Shown: one piece after another, positions 9,115-17,535 of the stretch
How positions within the stretch are numbered: position 1 is the first letter of the stretch
Layout: each line of letters starts with the position of its first letter
From: Chromohalobacter canadensis
Lineage (GTDB): Bacteria > Pseudomonadota > Gammaproteobacteria > Pseudomonadales > Halomonadaceae
DNA: 64,000 nucleotides
Direction: 5' to 3'
Assembly (NCBI RefSeq): GCF_034479555.1
Contig: NZ_CP140151.1
Coordinates: 2,232,001 to 2,296,000 of the forward strand
The notes under the pieces: model-generated
The model's input: only the letters and a program-made list of their open reading frames with translations
Databases searched by the model: none
What the model was told of the DNA's origin: nothing
Position numbers and translations under genes: made by a program

Positions 9115-10493
9115 AGCGACGCCCCTGGCGACAACGTCTTGCGCGTACCTCGATCCGAGCCCGGTTGCTGATCGCCTCGCTATTGCTGGTCATGGTGGCG
9201 CTACCCTTGGCGGGCACGGGGCTTGCCTATAACTTCCGCGACTCCGTCACTACTGCCTTCGACGACCGTCTCGAGTCGCTTCTCAATGTGTTGTTAGCCG
9301 GTGTGCAAATCGATGCCCAGAACGAAGAGCTGCACATGACGCGCTCGCTGGGCGATCCACGTTTCGAACGTGTCTTTTCGGGGTGGTATTGGCAGGTCAG
9401 CGACGACGACGGGCAAACGCTGACCTCGCGCTCGTTGTGGGACCAACGGCTCCCGATCGATAACGCCACGGGGGTCGCCGTGAGCGAGGTCGAGGGCCCG
9501 CGGGGTGACATCCTGCGCGTCATTGAGCGTGATATTCGCCTGCCGGGGCATGCCGAGACGCTGCATGTCAGCGTGGCGGCGTCACGCGCAGAGCTGGATA
9601 CTGAAGTGGCGCGTTTCGAGTGGCTGCTGGGGTTGTCGCTGTTGGCCTTGGGTGCCTTGCTGCTCGTCGGGCTGGCGGTGCAGATTCGTTGGGGGCTGGC
9701 GCCGTTGCGCCGTATGCATACCAACCTGCGCGCGGTTGAATCGGGCGATGCCGACAGCCTTGAGACGCAGTTCCTGCCCGACGAGCTGGCGCGACTGGCG
9801 CGTGCCATGAACGGTGTGCTGGAGCGTGACAAGCGTCTGATCGAGCGTGGTCGCAACGCCGCCGGCAATCTAGCGCATGCGCTCAAGACCCCGGTCAGTG
9901 TGCTTACCACCCTCGCCGAACGCTTTCCGCCTGACACGCGCGACCGCCTGCACGGCGAGCTGGGGCGCATCGATGATGCCGTTCGCCATCATCTCGCCCG
10001 GGCCTCGGCGGCCGGCGGGGTCGTCCTCGCCGGCAAGGTGGACGTTGCGCAAACCCTGGCGCCGGTGCTCGAGGGATTGACTCGAATGGGGCAGCGGCGT
10101 GGTGTCCAGTTGACGCAATCGCTGGCTGATGACCTCAAGGTACGCATGGAGGTCCAGGATCTGCAGGAACTGGTCGGCAACCTCCTGGAGAATGCGCTGC
10201 GCTGGGCCGACAGCCAGGTCACTGTAAGCTTTCATCCGCAGGCGGCGGGCGTCGAGTTGTTGATCGAGGACGACGGGCCAGGCATGAGCGAAGAACAGCG
10301 TGACGCCGCCCTGGCGCGAGGTTCCCGCCTCGACGAGCGACGCTCCGGTTCGGGGCTGGGCCTGGCCATCGTCGAGGATCTGATGACCCTGTACGGCGGC
10401 CGACTCTCGCTGTCACGCGCCTCGCTCGGCGGACTCGCCGCACGTGTCTGGCTGCCTGCGTCACCGGTAGCGCCAAGCGGTAACGAATCCTGA
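9111..10493 (+). CDS. PhoQ-like sensor histidine kinase
   Basis: A 460-residue membrane kinase. There is a first membrane helix at about residues 19-38, a periplasmic sensor domain, a second helix at about 167-190, HAMP, the H-box GNLAHALKTPVSVL (His near 256), the N-box GNLLENALRWA (near 357), and G-boxes EDDGPGMS and GSGLGLAIVEDLM. The H-box NLAHALKTP, with Lys after Leu, is characteristic of the PhoQ group. The start overlaps the regulator stop (ATGA). The ligand is unknown; divalent cations or envelope stress are guesses from the family. Confidence 0.92.
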   Translation: MKRRPWRQRLARTSIRARLLIASLLLVMVALPLAGTGLAYNFRDSVTTAFDDRLESLLNVLLAGVQIDAQNEELHMTRSLGDPRFERVFSGWYWQVSDDDGQTLTSRSLWDQRLPIDNATGVAVSEVEGPRGDILRVIERDIRLPGHAETLHVSVAASRAELDTEVARFEWLLGLSLLALGALLLVGLAVQIRWGLAPLRRMHTNLRAVESGDADSLETQFLPDELARLARAMNGVLERDKRLIERGRNAAGNLAHALKTPVSVLTTLAERFPPDTRDRLHGELGRIDDAVRHHLARASAAGGVVLAGKVDVAQTLAPVLEGLTRMGQRRGVQLTQSLADDLKVRMEVQDLQELVGNLLENALRWADSQVTVSFHPQAAGVELLIEDDGPGMSEEQRDAALARGSRLDERRSGSGLGLAIVEDLMTLYGGRLSLSRASLGGLAARVWLPASPVAPSGNES

Positions 10494-10598
10494 TCGTCAT
10501 CTGAGGCAGTCGCGGCGTGCTCCGGATGGGCGCGTATTGTGCGCGTGGCGTGCGATTGCGATGATGCCGGCATTCTCCCTTCCGCAGGAGCAGCGGCG

Positions 10599-11558
10599 AT
10601 GGACAAGTACGAACTCAAACGCGAGCAGGCAGCGCGTGCGGCCTGGCTGTCCTATGTGGGTGGGCGCACTCAGGATGAAATTGCCGGCCAGTTGGGCGTC
10701 TCGCGTCCTGGTGTGCAGCGCCTGTTGGCATTGGCGCGGCAGGAAGGGCTGGTCAAGGTGCACATCGATCATCCCATTTCCGGTTGCATGGCGATGGGCG
10801 AGGCGATTCTCACGCATTTCGGACTGGATTACTGTGACGTAGTGCCTAGCGACTCCGAGGTGCCGGATAGCAGCCCGCGCTTTCTCGCCCAGGCGGGGGC
10901 CGAACGCCTGGCCGGGCTGCTCGATCGCCAGCAAGCGCTGACGTTATCGCTGGGGACGGGGCGTTCGGTGCGTGCCACCGTGGAGGCCCTGAGCCGCCTG
11001 GATCGCTCGCAGCATCGCATCGTTTCGCTGGTAGGCAATGTCGCCCGCGACGGTTCTGCCAACCGCTACGACGGGGTGATGGTCCTGGCCGACAAGACCG
11101 GGGCGGAGCGCTTCCTGCTGCCGGCACCGGTGGTAGCCGCCTCGGTGGAAGAAAAAGAAGCGCTGCTTGCCCAGCAGCTCGTGCAGGCGGTGTTCCATAT
11201 TGCCCGCGAGGCCGAAACCGGGGTCATCGGCATCGGCCGCATCGATCCACGCGCGACCCTGTTCCAGGACCATTTCATCAGTGAAGCCGAACTCAACGAG
11301 CTGCTCGAGGCCGGCGCCGTAGGGGAGTTGCTCGGCTGGCCCTTGGACATCCAGGGGCGGCTCATCGATTGTCCTATCACGCGCCGCATCACCAGCTTGC
11401 CGCTCTCGGCGTTGGGCGGTCAGCCGCTTATGGGGCTGGCGGGTGGACACGACAAGGGCCCGGCGATTCTGAGCGCCCTGCGCGGTGGTTGGCTCAAAGG
11501 GTTGGTGACTGACGAGGCGGCCGCACGCTATATCGTGTCCACGTTGGGGGCTGCTTAG
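10599..11558 (+). CDS. SorC-family transcriptional regulator of the polyol operon
   Basis: A 319-residue regulator. A helix-turn-helix at about residues 20-42 (RTQDEIAGQLGVSRPGVQRL) is followed by a sugar-phosphate-binding domain of SorC/DeoR-like fold. The start at 10599 has AGGAG at 10586-10590. A longer in-frame reading from 10539 adds 20 residues without family character. It lies immediately before the polyol ABC genes in the same direction. Members of this family control sorbitol, mannitol or arabitol operons and respond to a phosphorylated or free polyol. The perfect palindrome at 11600-11613 is its likely operator. Confidence 0.9.
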   Translation: MDKYELKREQAARAAWLSYVGGRTQDEIAGQLGVSRPGVQRLLALARQEGLVKVHIDHPISGCMAMGEAILTHFGLDYCDVVPSDSEVPDSSPRFLAQAGAERLAGLLDRQQALTLSLGTGRSVRATVEALSRLDRSQHRIVSLVGNVARDGSANRYDGVMVLADKTGAERFLLPAPVVAASVEEKEALLAQQLVQAVFHIAREAETGVIGIGRIDPRATLFQDHFISEAELNELLEAGAVGELLGWPLDIQGRLIDCPITRRITSLPLSALGGQPLMGLAGGHDKGPAILSALRGGWLKGLVTDEAAARYIVSTLGAA

Positions 11559-11599
11559 GCCAAAGTCTAAGCGTGTGAGGTTTGCTTTTTTTGGCGTTG

Positions 11600-11613
11600 C
11601 AAATGATCATTTG
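11600..11613. promoter_or_regulatory. Perfect palindrome, likely SorC-family operator
   Basis: CAAATGATCATTTG is a perfect 14-bp palindrome 60 bp before the binding-protein start. A second, shorter palindrome with the same TGATCA core (TTGATCAA, 11631-11638) lies 28 bp away centre to centre. Assignment to the upstream regulator is by position. Confidence 0.6.
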
Positions 11614-11672
11614 AATACTCAATGAGTAGATTGATCAAAACAAATTCAATAATCTCCTCTCAGGAGCTCGCC

Positions 11673-12983
11673 ATGTACCTTAAACACGTATTACCCCTGG
11701 CAGGGGCTGCGACACTGGCCTCGTTCGCCGCTCATGCCGAGACCATCACCGTGGCCACGGTGAACAACAACGACATGATCATCATGCAGGGCCTGACCGA
11801 CGAATTCGAAAAGGCCCACCCGGACATCGACCTGGAATGGGTGGTGCTCGAGGAAAACGTGCTGCGTCAGCGCCTGACCACCGACATCGCCACCGACGGT
11901 GGCCAGTTCGACGTCATGACCGTCGGGACGTATGAAGTGCCGATCTGGGCCCAGCAGGATTGGTTGGTCGAACTCGACGACCTGCCCGAGAGCTATAACG
12001 AGCAGGATCTGCTCAAGCCGGTCCGCGACGGCCTGAGCCAGGATGGTTCGCTTTATGCGCTGCCCTTCTACGGCGAGAGCTCGATGATGTATTACCGCAC
12101 CGATCTCTTCGAAAAAGCCGGCATCGAGATGCCCGAGCAACCGAGCTGGGATCAGGTTCAGGATTGGGCGAGCCAGATCCACGACCCCGACAACGACGTT
12201 TACGGTATCTGCCTGCGTGGCAAGCCGGGCTGGGGCGAGAACATGGCCTTCGTCTCGACATTGGTGAATACCTTCGGCGGCCGTTGGTTCGACGAGGACT
12301 GGCAGCCGGAAATCAATTCGCCGGAGTGGAAGGAAGCGGTCGGTTTCTACGTCGATCTAATGAACGACTATGGCCCGCCGGGAGCGACCTCCAACGGTTT
12401 CAACGAGAATCAGGCGCTGTTCTCCAGCGGCAAGTGCGGCATGTGGGTCGACGCCACGTCCGCCGCCGGAGGGCTCTACAACCCCGATGAGTCGCAGGTC
12501 GCCGACAAGCTCGGCTTCGCCCCGGCACCGATCGCCGAGACCCCGAAAGGCGCCAACTGGCTGTGGTCGTGGACGCTGGCGATTCCCACCTCGTCGGATT
12601 CCAAGGACGCCGCCAAGACCTTCATTACCTGGGCGACCTCGCAGGAGTACATCGAGTTGGTCGGCGAGACCGAAGGCTGGACCAGTGTGCCCCCGGGCAC
12701 CCGTGAGTCCACCTACGAGAATCCCAAGTATCAGGAAGCCGCGCCGTTCGCCGATTTCGTGCTCAATGCCATCCAGACCGCCGATCCCACTGACTCGACG
12801 CTCAAGCCGAGCCCGTATATCGGTGTGCAGACCGTTAATATCCCCGAGTTCCAGGCGGTGGGTACCCAGGTTGGCCAGATGATCGGCGCTGCGCTCGCCG
12901 GCCAGCAGTCGGTCGATGCCGCGCTCGATCAAGCCCAGCGCTCGGTCGAACGTACCATGCGTCAGGCGGGTTACTACGACTAA
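11673..12983 (+). CDS. smoE: Polyol ABC transporter, periplasmic binding protein
   Basis: A 436-residue solute-binding protein of the family-1 extracellular type used for sorbitol/mannitol. A signal peptide (MYLKHVLPLAGAATLASFAAHA) precedes ETITVATVNNNDM. The start at 11673 has CAGGAG 6 nt upstream; the longer in-frame start at 11622 lacks one. The mature protein captures polyol in the periplasm and delivers it to the two permeases that follow. The 78-bp gap to the permease holds a hairpin that probably keeps this cistron's mRNA more abundant. Confidence 0.93.
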   Translation: MYLKHVLPLAGAATLASFAAHAETITVATVNNNDMIIMQGLTDEFEKAHPDIDLEWVVLEENVLRQRLTTDIATDGGQFDVMTVGTYEVPIWAQQDWLVELDDLPESYNEQDLLKPVRDGLSQDGSLYALPFYGESSMMYYRTDLFEKAGIEMPEQPSWDQVQDWASQIHDPDNDVYGICLRGKPGWGENMAFVSTLVNTFGGRWFDEDWQPEINSPEWKEAVGFYVDLMNDYGPPGATSNGFNENQALFSSGKCGMWVDATSAAGGLYNPDESQVADKLGFAPAPIAETPKGANWLWSWTLAIPTSSDSKDAAKTFITWATSQEYIELVGETEGWTSVPPGTRESTYENPKYQEAAPFADFVLNAIQTADPTDSTLKPSPYIGVQTVNIPEFQAVGTQVGQMIGAALAGQQSVDAALDQAQRSVERTMRQAGYYD

Positions 12984-13000
12984 CAAGTAGCGTCCCACGT

Positions 13001-13025
13001 CGGCCGGATCGTCATGATTCGGCCG
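13001..13025 (+). other. Intercistronic hairpin after the binding-protein gene
   Basis: CGGCCGGATC (13001-13010) pairs with GATTCGGCCG (13016-13025) around loop GTCAT, a 10-bp stem with one G-U pair. There is no T tract, so it is more likely an mRNA-stabilising or attenuating element than a full terminator. Confidence 0.6.
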
Positions 13026-13061
13026 TATTTCCCGACTTGTTTCCTTCAGTAGGGCATTCCC

Positions 13062-13949
13062 ATGCGCGAGAGAACGTCTGGACGAACCGTCGGCGGCTTC
13101 CGCAATCTGTTCCTGCAGGGCCCGGCGGTGACCCTGCTGCTGTTATGGATGCTGGTGCCACTGGGCATGACCCTGTGGTTCTCCTTCCAGCGTTATAACC
13201 TGATCAACCCCATGATCTCCGGCTTCGCCGGCTGGGACAATTACACTTACCTGCTCACCGACCCGGCCTTGTGGACGGCGATGGGCAACACGCTGTTGCT
13301 GGTCGGCTGGGTGCTGGCGATCAGTGTGATCGGCGGCACGCTGCTGGCGGTACTGTTTCAGCAGGAATTCTTCGGCCGCGGCATCGCCCGGTTACTGGTG
13401 ATCGCGCCGTTCTTCGTCATGCCCACCGTCGGTGCGTTGGTGTGGAAGAACATGCTGATGCACCCGGTCAACGGCGTGTTCGCCTGGTTGAGCAACCTGC
13501 TGGGACTGCCGGTGATCGACTGGTTCTCGTCGATGCCCTTGGCCTCGATCATCATCATCGTTGCCTGGCAGTGGATGCCGTTCGCGTTGCTGATCCTGCT
13601 CACCGCCATCCAGTCGCTGGACGACGACCAGGTCGAGGCGGCCCGCATGGACGGAGCCGGACCATTGGCCATCTTCTGGTTCATCACCCTGCCGCATCTA
13701 AAGCGCGCGATCAGCGTGGTGATCATGATCGAGATGATCTTCCTGCTGACGATCTTCGCCGAGATCTTCGTCACCACCTCGGGCGGCCCGGGACTGGCCT
13801 CGACCAACCTGGCCTATTTCATCTATATCCGCGCGTTGCTGGATTTCGACGTGGGCGGTGCCTCGGCCGGCGGGGTCATCGCCATCATCCTTGCCAACAT
13901 CGTGGCGATCTTTTTGATCCGCACCGTGGCCAAGAATCTCGAGACCTGA
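13062..13949 (+). CDS. smoF: Polyol ABC transporter permease 1
   Basis: A 295-residue inner-membrane subunit with about six membrane segments. It has the ABC EAA loop EAARMDGAGPLAIFWFITLP near residues 190-209, which docks to the ATPase. It follows the binding protein and precedes the second permease by 15 bp. Orthologous to SmoF/MtlF of the carbohydrate-uptake MalF-like group. Confidence 0.93.
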   Translation: MRERTSGRTVGGFRNLFLQGPAVTLLLLWMLVPLGMTLWFSFQRYNLINPMISGFAGWDNYTYLLTDPALWTAMGNTLLLVGWVLAISVIGGTLLAVLFQQEFFGRGIARLLVIAPFFVMPTVGALVWKNMLMHPVNGVFAWLSNLLGLPVIDWFSSMPLASIIIIVAWQWMPFALLILLTAIQSLDDDQVEAARMDGAGPLAIFWFITLPHLKRAISVVIMIEMIFLLTIFAEIFVTTSGGPGLASTNLAYFIYIRALLDFDVGGASAGGVIAIILANIVAIFLIRTVAKNLET

Positions 13950-13964
13950 GGCGAGGAGCACTGC

Positions 13965-14786
13965 ATGAACCCTACGATGACCAAGAAACTGCTCCTCACG
14001 CTGCTTGCCTGGGGCATTGCGCTGATCGTGTTCTTCCCGATCTTCTGGATGGTGCTGACTGGCTTCAAGACCGAGGGCGAGGCCGTGGCGACGCCGCCCA
14101 GCCTGTTTTTCGAGCCCACCCTGGCGGGGTATCACACCGTCATGGCGCGTGCTGACTACTTGAAGTTTGCCTTGAACAGCATCGTGATTTCGTTCGGCTC
14201 GACGCTATTGGCGTTGATCGTGGCGATTCCCGCGGCCTACTCGATGGCCTTTCTGCCGACCAAGCGCACCCAGGCCACGCTTTTGTGGATGCTTTCCACC
14301 AAGATGCTGCCGCCGGTCGGTGTGCTGATGCCGGTTTATCTGCTGTTCCGCGACATGGGCCTGCTCGACTCGCAGCTCGGACTGACCATCGTTTACATGC
14401 TGATGAACCTGCCGATCGTGGTATGGATGCTTTACACCTTCTTCAAGGATATCCCCAAGGACATCCTCGAGGCGGGGCGCATGGACGGTGCCGGCACCCT
14501 GCAAGAAGTGCTCTACCTGCTGTTGCCGCTGACCCTGCCGGGGATCGCGTCCACCGGGCTGTTGTCGGTGATCCTGAGCTGGAACGAGGCATTCTGGAGC
14601 CTCAACCTGACGACCTCGGATGCCGCCCCGCTGACCGCTTTCATTGCCTCTTTCTCGAGTCCCGAAGGGCTGTTCTGGGCCAAGTTGTCCGCCGCCTCGA
14701 CGCTGGCCATCGCGCCGATTCTGATCTTCGGTTGGATGACCCAGAAGCAGATGGTTCGTGGTCTCACCTTCGGCGCCGTCAAATAA
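13965..14786 (+). CDS. smoG: Polyol ABC transporter permease 2
   Basis: A 273-residue MalG-like inner-membrane subunit with six predicted segments and an EAA loop ([20 protein letters not shown]) near residues 167-186. GAGGAG lies shortly upstream of the ATG. It pairs with the preceding permease to form the channel, and the ATPase gene starts 11 bp after its stop. The product ends in a basic tail ([14 protein letters not shown]), typical for SmoG/MtlG. Confidence 0.93.
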   Translation: MNPTMTKKLLLTLLAWGIALIVFFPIFWMVLTGFKTEGEAVATPPSLFFEPTLAGYHTVMARADYLKFALNSIVISFGSTLLALIVAIPAAYSMAFLPTKRTQATLLWMLSTKMLPPVGVLMPVYLLFRDMGLLDSQLGLTIVYMLMNLPIVVWMLYTFFKDIPKDILEAGRMDGAGTLQEVLYLLLPLTLPGIASTGLLSVILSWNEAFWSLNLTTSDAAPLTAFIASFSSPEGLFWAKLSAASTLAIAPILIFGWMTQKQMVRGLTFGAVK

Positions 14787-14797
14787 GGAATTCCGCC

Positions 14798-15940
14798 ATG
14801 GCAACGCTACAACTCAAGAACATCGTCAAGGACTTCGGCGGCACCCAGGTCATCAAGGGCGTCGATCTCGAGGTCAAGGATCGCGAATTCGTGGTTTTCG
14901 TCGGTCCCTCGGGCTGCGGTAAGTCGACCCTGATGCGGATGATCGCCGGGCTCGAGAGCACCACCAGCGGCGAGATCTCCATCGATGGCGAGCGCATCAA
15001 CGAGGTCGGGCCGGCCGATCGCGGCTTGGCGATGGTCTTCCAGAGCTACGCGCTCTACCCGCACATGAGCGTCGAGGACAACATGGGCTTCAGCCTGCGC
15101 CTGGCCAAGGTGAAAAAGGCCGAGCGCCGCGAGAAGGTACTCGCCGCCGCACGCATCCTGCAGCTCGAGCCCTTGCTCGACCGCAAGCCGCGTGCGCTCT
15201 CTGGCGGCCAGCGCCAGCGCGTGGCAATCGGCCGGGCGATCGTGCGCAACCCGAGCATTTTCCTGTTCGACGAGCCGCTCTCGAACCTGGATGCGGCGCT
15301 GCGCGTGCAGATGCGCATCGAGCTGGCGCGGCTGCACGAGGAGCTCGACGCGACGATGATCTACGTCACCCACGACCAGATAGAGGCCATGACCATGGCC
15401 GACAAGATCGTCGTGCTGCAGGACGGCTTGGTCGAGCAGATCGGCTCGCCGATGGCGCTCTATCACCATCCGTGCAACCGCTTCGTGGCCGGTTTCATCG
15501 GCTCGCCGAAGATGAATTTCCTCGACGTCGAGGTCCGCGAGGCAAGTAACGAAGGCGTTAATGTGGCACTGCCTGGCGGTGACTGCCGGGTGCCGGTCGA
15601 CGGGAGTGGCGTCAGTGCCGGCGACACGCTGACGCTGGGCATCCGTCCCGAGCATCTCAAGCTCGATGACCAAGGGCCGCTGACCGGCAAGATCGTAGTC
15701 ATCGAGCGCCTTGGCGGGGTCACCTCGCTGTATCTCGAGCACGGCGACAGCGAGTGGATTCTGGTCGCAGATGGTGACGTTGCCCACCGGGTGCACGATC
15801 AGGTGCGTTTTTCCTTCGACCCGACCTGCGGCCATCTCTTCAAGGACGATGGCGAGGCGCTGCACCATCTGCATCGCCACCCGCTGGTCGACATCGACCG
15901 CAAGCAAAATCGCGTTTCCTCCGCCTCGGGTGACCAATGA
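14798..15940 (+). CDS. smoK: Polyol ABC transporter ATP-binding protein
   Basis: A 380-residue MalK/UgpC-type ATPase. Walker [10 protein letters not shown] is at residues 36-44. The Q-loop is [12 protein letters not shown], the signature is [14 protein letters not shown], Walker B is [13 protein letters not shown] and the switch is [13 protein letters not shown]-terminal OB-like regulatory domain begins after about residue 240. The start at 14798 has AAGGAA upstream and gives the family N-terminus; the open frame extends far 5' but overlaps the permease. It energises polyol import. The stop overlaps the next start (ATGA). Confidence 0.95.
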   Translation: MATLQLKNIVKDFGGTQVIKGVDLEVKDREFVVFVGPSGCGKSTLMRMIAGLESTTSGEISIDGERINEVGPADRGLAMVFQSYALYPHMSVEDNMGFSLRLAKVKKAERREKVLAAARILQLEPLLDRKPRALSGGQRQRVAIGRAIVRNPSIFLFDEPLSNLDAALRVQMRIELARLHEELDATMIYVTHDQIEAMTMADKIVVLQDGLVEQIGSPMALYHHPCNRFVAGFIGSPKMNFLDVEVREASNEGVNVALPGGDCRVPVDGSGVSAGDTLTLGIRPEHLKLDDQGPLTGKIVVIERLGGVTSLYLEHGDSEWILVADGDVAHRVHDQVRFSFDPTCGHLFKDDGEALHHLHRHPLVDIDRKQNRVSSASGDQ

Positions 15941-16632
15941 TGGAGCCGCCCATGGAGATGCTGATCTTCGATTGCGATGGCGTGCTGGTCGACAGCGAGG
16001 CCATCTCCGAGACGGTGCTGCGCGAGCGGCTGGCGGCTTGGTTGCCTGACTTGGCGATCGGCGACGAATTGCGCCGCGCACTAGGCATGACGACTCAGGC
16101 GATTCTCGATCATCTCGCTGCCCGCAGCACTCACGCCTTGCCCGATGATGCTCTCGAGCGCATCGACGCGGCGATCGAGGCACGTCTGGGCAAGGAACTC
16201 GAGGCGATGGCCGGCGTGGCGGCGGCCATCGAGGCGCTCGATTTGCCACTGGCGGTCGTCTCCAACAGCCGTCGCCGCCGCGTCATCGATTCGCTGGCCA
16301 ACACCGGGCTCGATGCACTGCTCGGTAAGGCGCCGCTGTTTACCGCCGAACAGGTCGCGCGTCCCAAGCCGGCGCCGGACGTCTACCGACTGGCGGCGGA
16401 GAGCCTGGGAATCGCGCCTGAGGCCTGTCTGGTCATCGAGGACAGCGTGTCCGGCACCCGGGCGGCATGTGCCGCCGGCATGACGGTGATCGGTTTTACC
16501 GGTGCTAGCCATATCGAACTCGGTCACGAGGTCCGGTTGCGCGATGCTGGTGCCTGGCAGGTGCTTACGCAGATGGAAGAGCTCGGTGTGCTGGTGCAAC
16601 GCTGGCGTGGCGAGCGACGGCTCGTGCGCTAG
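15937..16632 (+). CDS. HAD-family phosphatase within the polyol operon
   Basis: About 231 residues, beta-phosphoglucomutase/phosphatase type HAD hydrolase. Motif I is [11 protein letters not shown] (nucleophile Asp), motif II is VVSNSRR, the lysine motif is RPKPAPDVY and motif III is [10 protein letters not shown]. The first ATG overlaps the ATPase stop; an ATG at 15952 has a better Shine-Dalgarno (GGAG, 6 nt) and would give 226 residues. HAD genes occur in Rhodobacter-type polyol operons. The substrate is unknown, perhaps a sugar or polyol phosphate whose removal limits toxicity or induction. Confidence 0.88.
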   Translation: MMEPPMEMLIFDCDGVLVDSEAISETVLRERLAAWLPDLAIGDELRRALGMTTQAILDHLAARSTHALPDDALERIDAAIEARLGKELEAMAGVAAAIEALDLPLAVVSNSRRRRVIDSLANTGLDALLGKAPLFTAEQVARPKPAPDVYRLAAESLGIAPEACLVIEDSVSGTRAACAAGMTVIGFTGASHIELGHEVRLRDAGAWQVLTQMEELGVLVQRWRGERRLVR

Positions 16633-16682
16633 GCCGCCACATATGGTGTTTCCCAACTTCTTCCGGACAAGGAATCACAGCC

Positions 16683-17468
16683 ATGAAACTTGAAAAGCGT
16701 ACCGCAGTGGTGACCGGAGGGGCGCGCGGTATCGGCCTGGCCATCGTCAAAGGCTATCTGCAGGAAGGCGCGCGGGTGGCGATCGCCGATATCGACACTG
16801 TCGCTGCCGAACAGGCGGTTGCCGAGATTCAAGCCGACGTCAATGAGGCGCCGGTGATGGCGGTGCGTCTCGACGTGGTCGATGCCGATTCTCGCCGGGC
16901 GATGATCGCGGCCGTCGAGGCGCGTTTCGGCGGCATCGATATCCTGGTCAACAACGCTGCGGTATTCGACATGGCGCCGATTCTCGAGGTCAGCGAGACC
17001 AGCTACGACCGGCAGTTCGGCATCAACGTCAAGGGCACCTTTTTCACCCTGCAGGCGGTGGCGGCCCACATGGTCGCGCGCGGGCAGGGCGGCAAGATCA
17101 TCAACATGGCCTCCCAGGCCGGTCGCCGCGGCGAGCCCTTGGTCAGCATGTACTGTGCCTCCAAAGCCGCGGTGATCAGTCTTACCCAGTCCTGCGGGCT
17201 CGACCTGATCAAGCATCGCATCAACGTCAACGGCATCGCCCCTGGCGTGGTCGATACGCCGATGTGGGACGAGGTCGATGCGCTGTTCGCGCGCTACGAG
17301 GGGCGTCCGGCAGGTGAGAAGAAGCGCTTGGTCGGCGAAGCGGTGCCCTATGGCCGCATGGGGCGTCCCGAGGATCATGTCGGCGCGGCGGTGTTCCTGG
17401 CTTCCGATGACAGCGATTACGTGGTGGCACAGACCCTCAACGTCGACGGCGGCAACTGGATGAGCTGA
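16683..17468 (+). CDS. smoS: Sorbitol dehydrogenase (short-chain type)
   Basis: A 261-residue NAD-dependent short-chain dehydrogenase. The cofactor motif TGGARGIG is at 11-18, followed by the NNAA motif and the catalytic YCASK. The distinctive stretches KIINMASQAGRRGE, FARYEGRPAGEKKRLVG and the C-terminus NVDGGNWMS are as in Rhodobacter SmoS/PolS. It oxidises D-glucitol to fructose, and also galactitol or iditol in homologues. It follows the ABC genes and precedes mannitol dehydrogenase, so it converts imported polyol to a ketose. Confidence 0.93.
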   Translation: MKLEKRTAVVTGGARGIGLAIVKGYLQEGARVAIADIDTVAAEQAVAEIQADVNEAPVMAVRLDVVDADSRRAMIAAVEARFGGIDILVNNAAVFDMAPILEVSETSYDRQFGINVKGTFFTLQAVAAHMVARGQGGKIINMASQAGRRGEPLVSMYCASKAAVISLTQSCGLDLIKHRINVNGIAPGVVDTPMWDEVDALFARYEGRPAGEKKRLVGEAVPYGRMGRPEDHVGAAVFLASDDSDYVVAQTLNVDGGNWMS

Positions 17469-17535
17469 CCGCGGGCGGCACGCTGGCATTTTCACGCTGA
17501 TATTCGACACTCGCTCGGCCCCAAGGAGTCTTTCC

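Noticed and set aside
14285..14797. Long 5' extension of the polyol ATPase frame
   Set aside because: It overlaps the permease gene in another frame; the ATPase N-terminus and ribosome site are at 14798.
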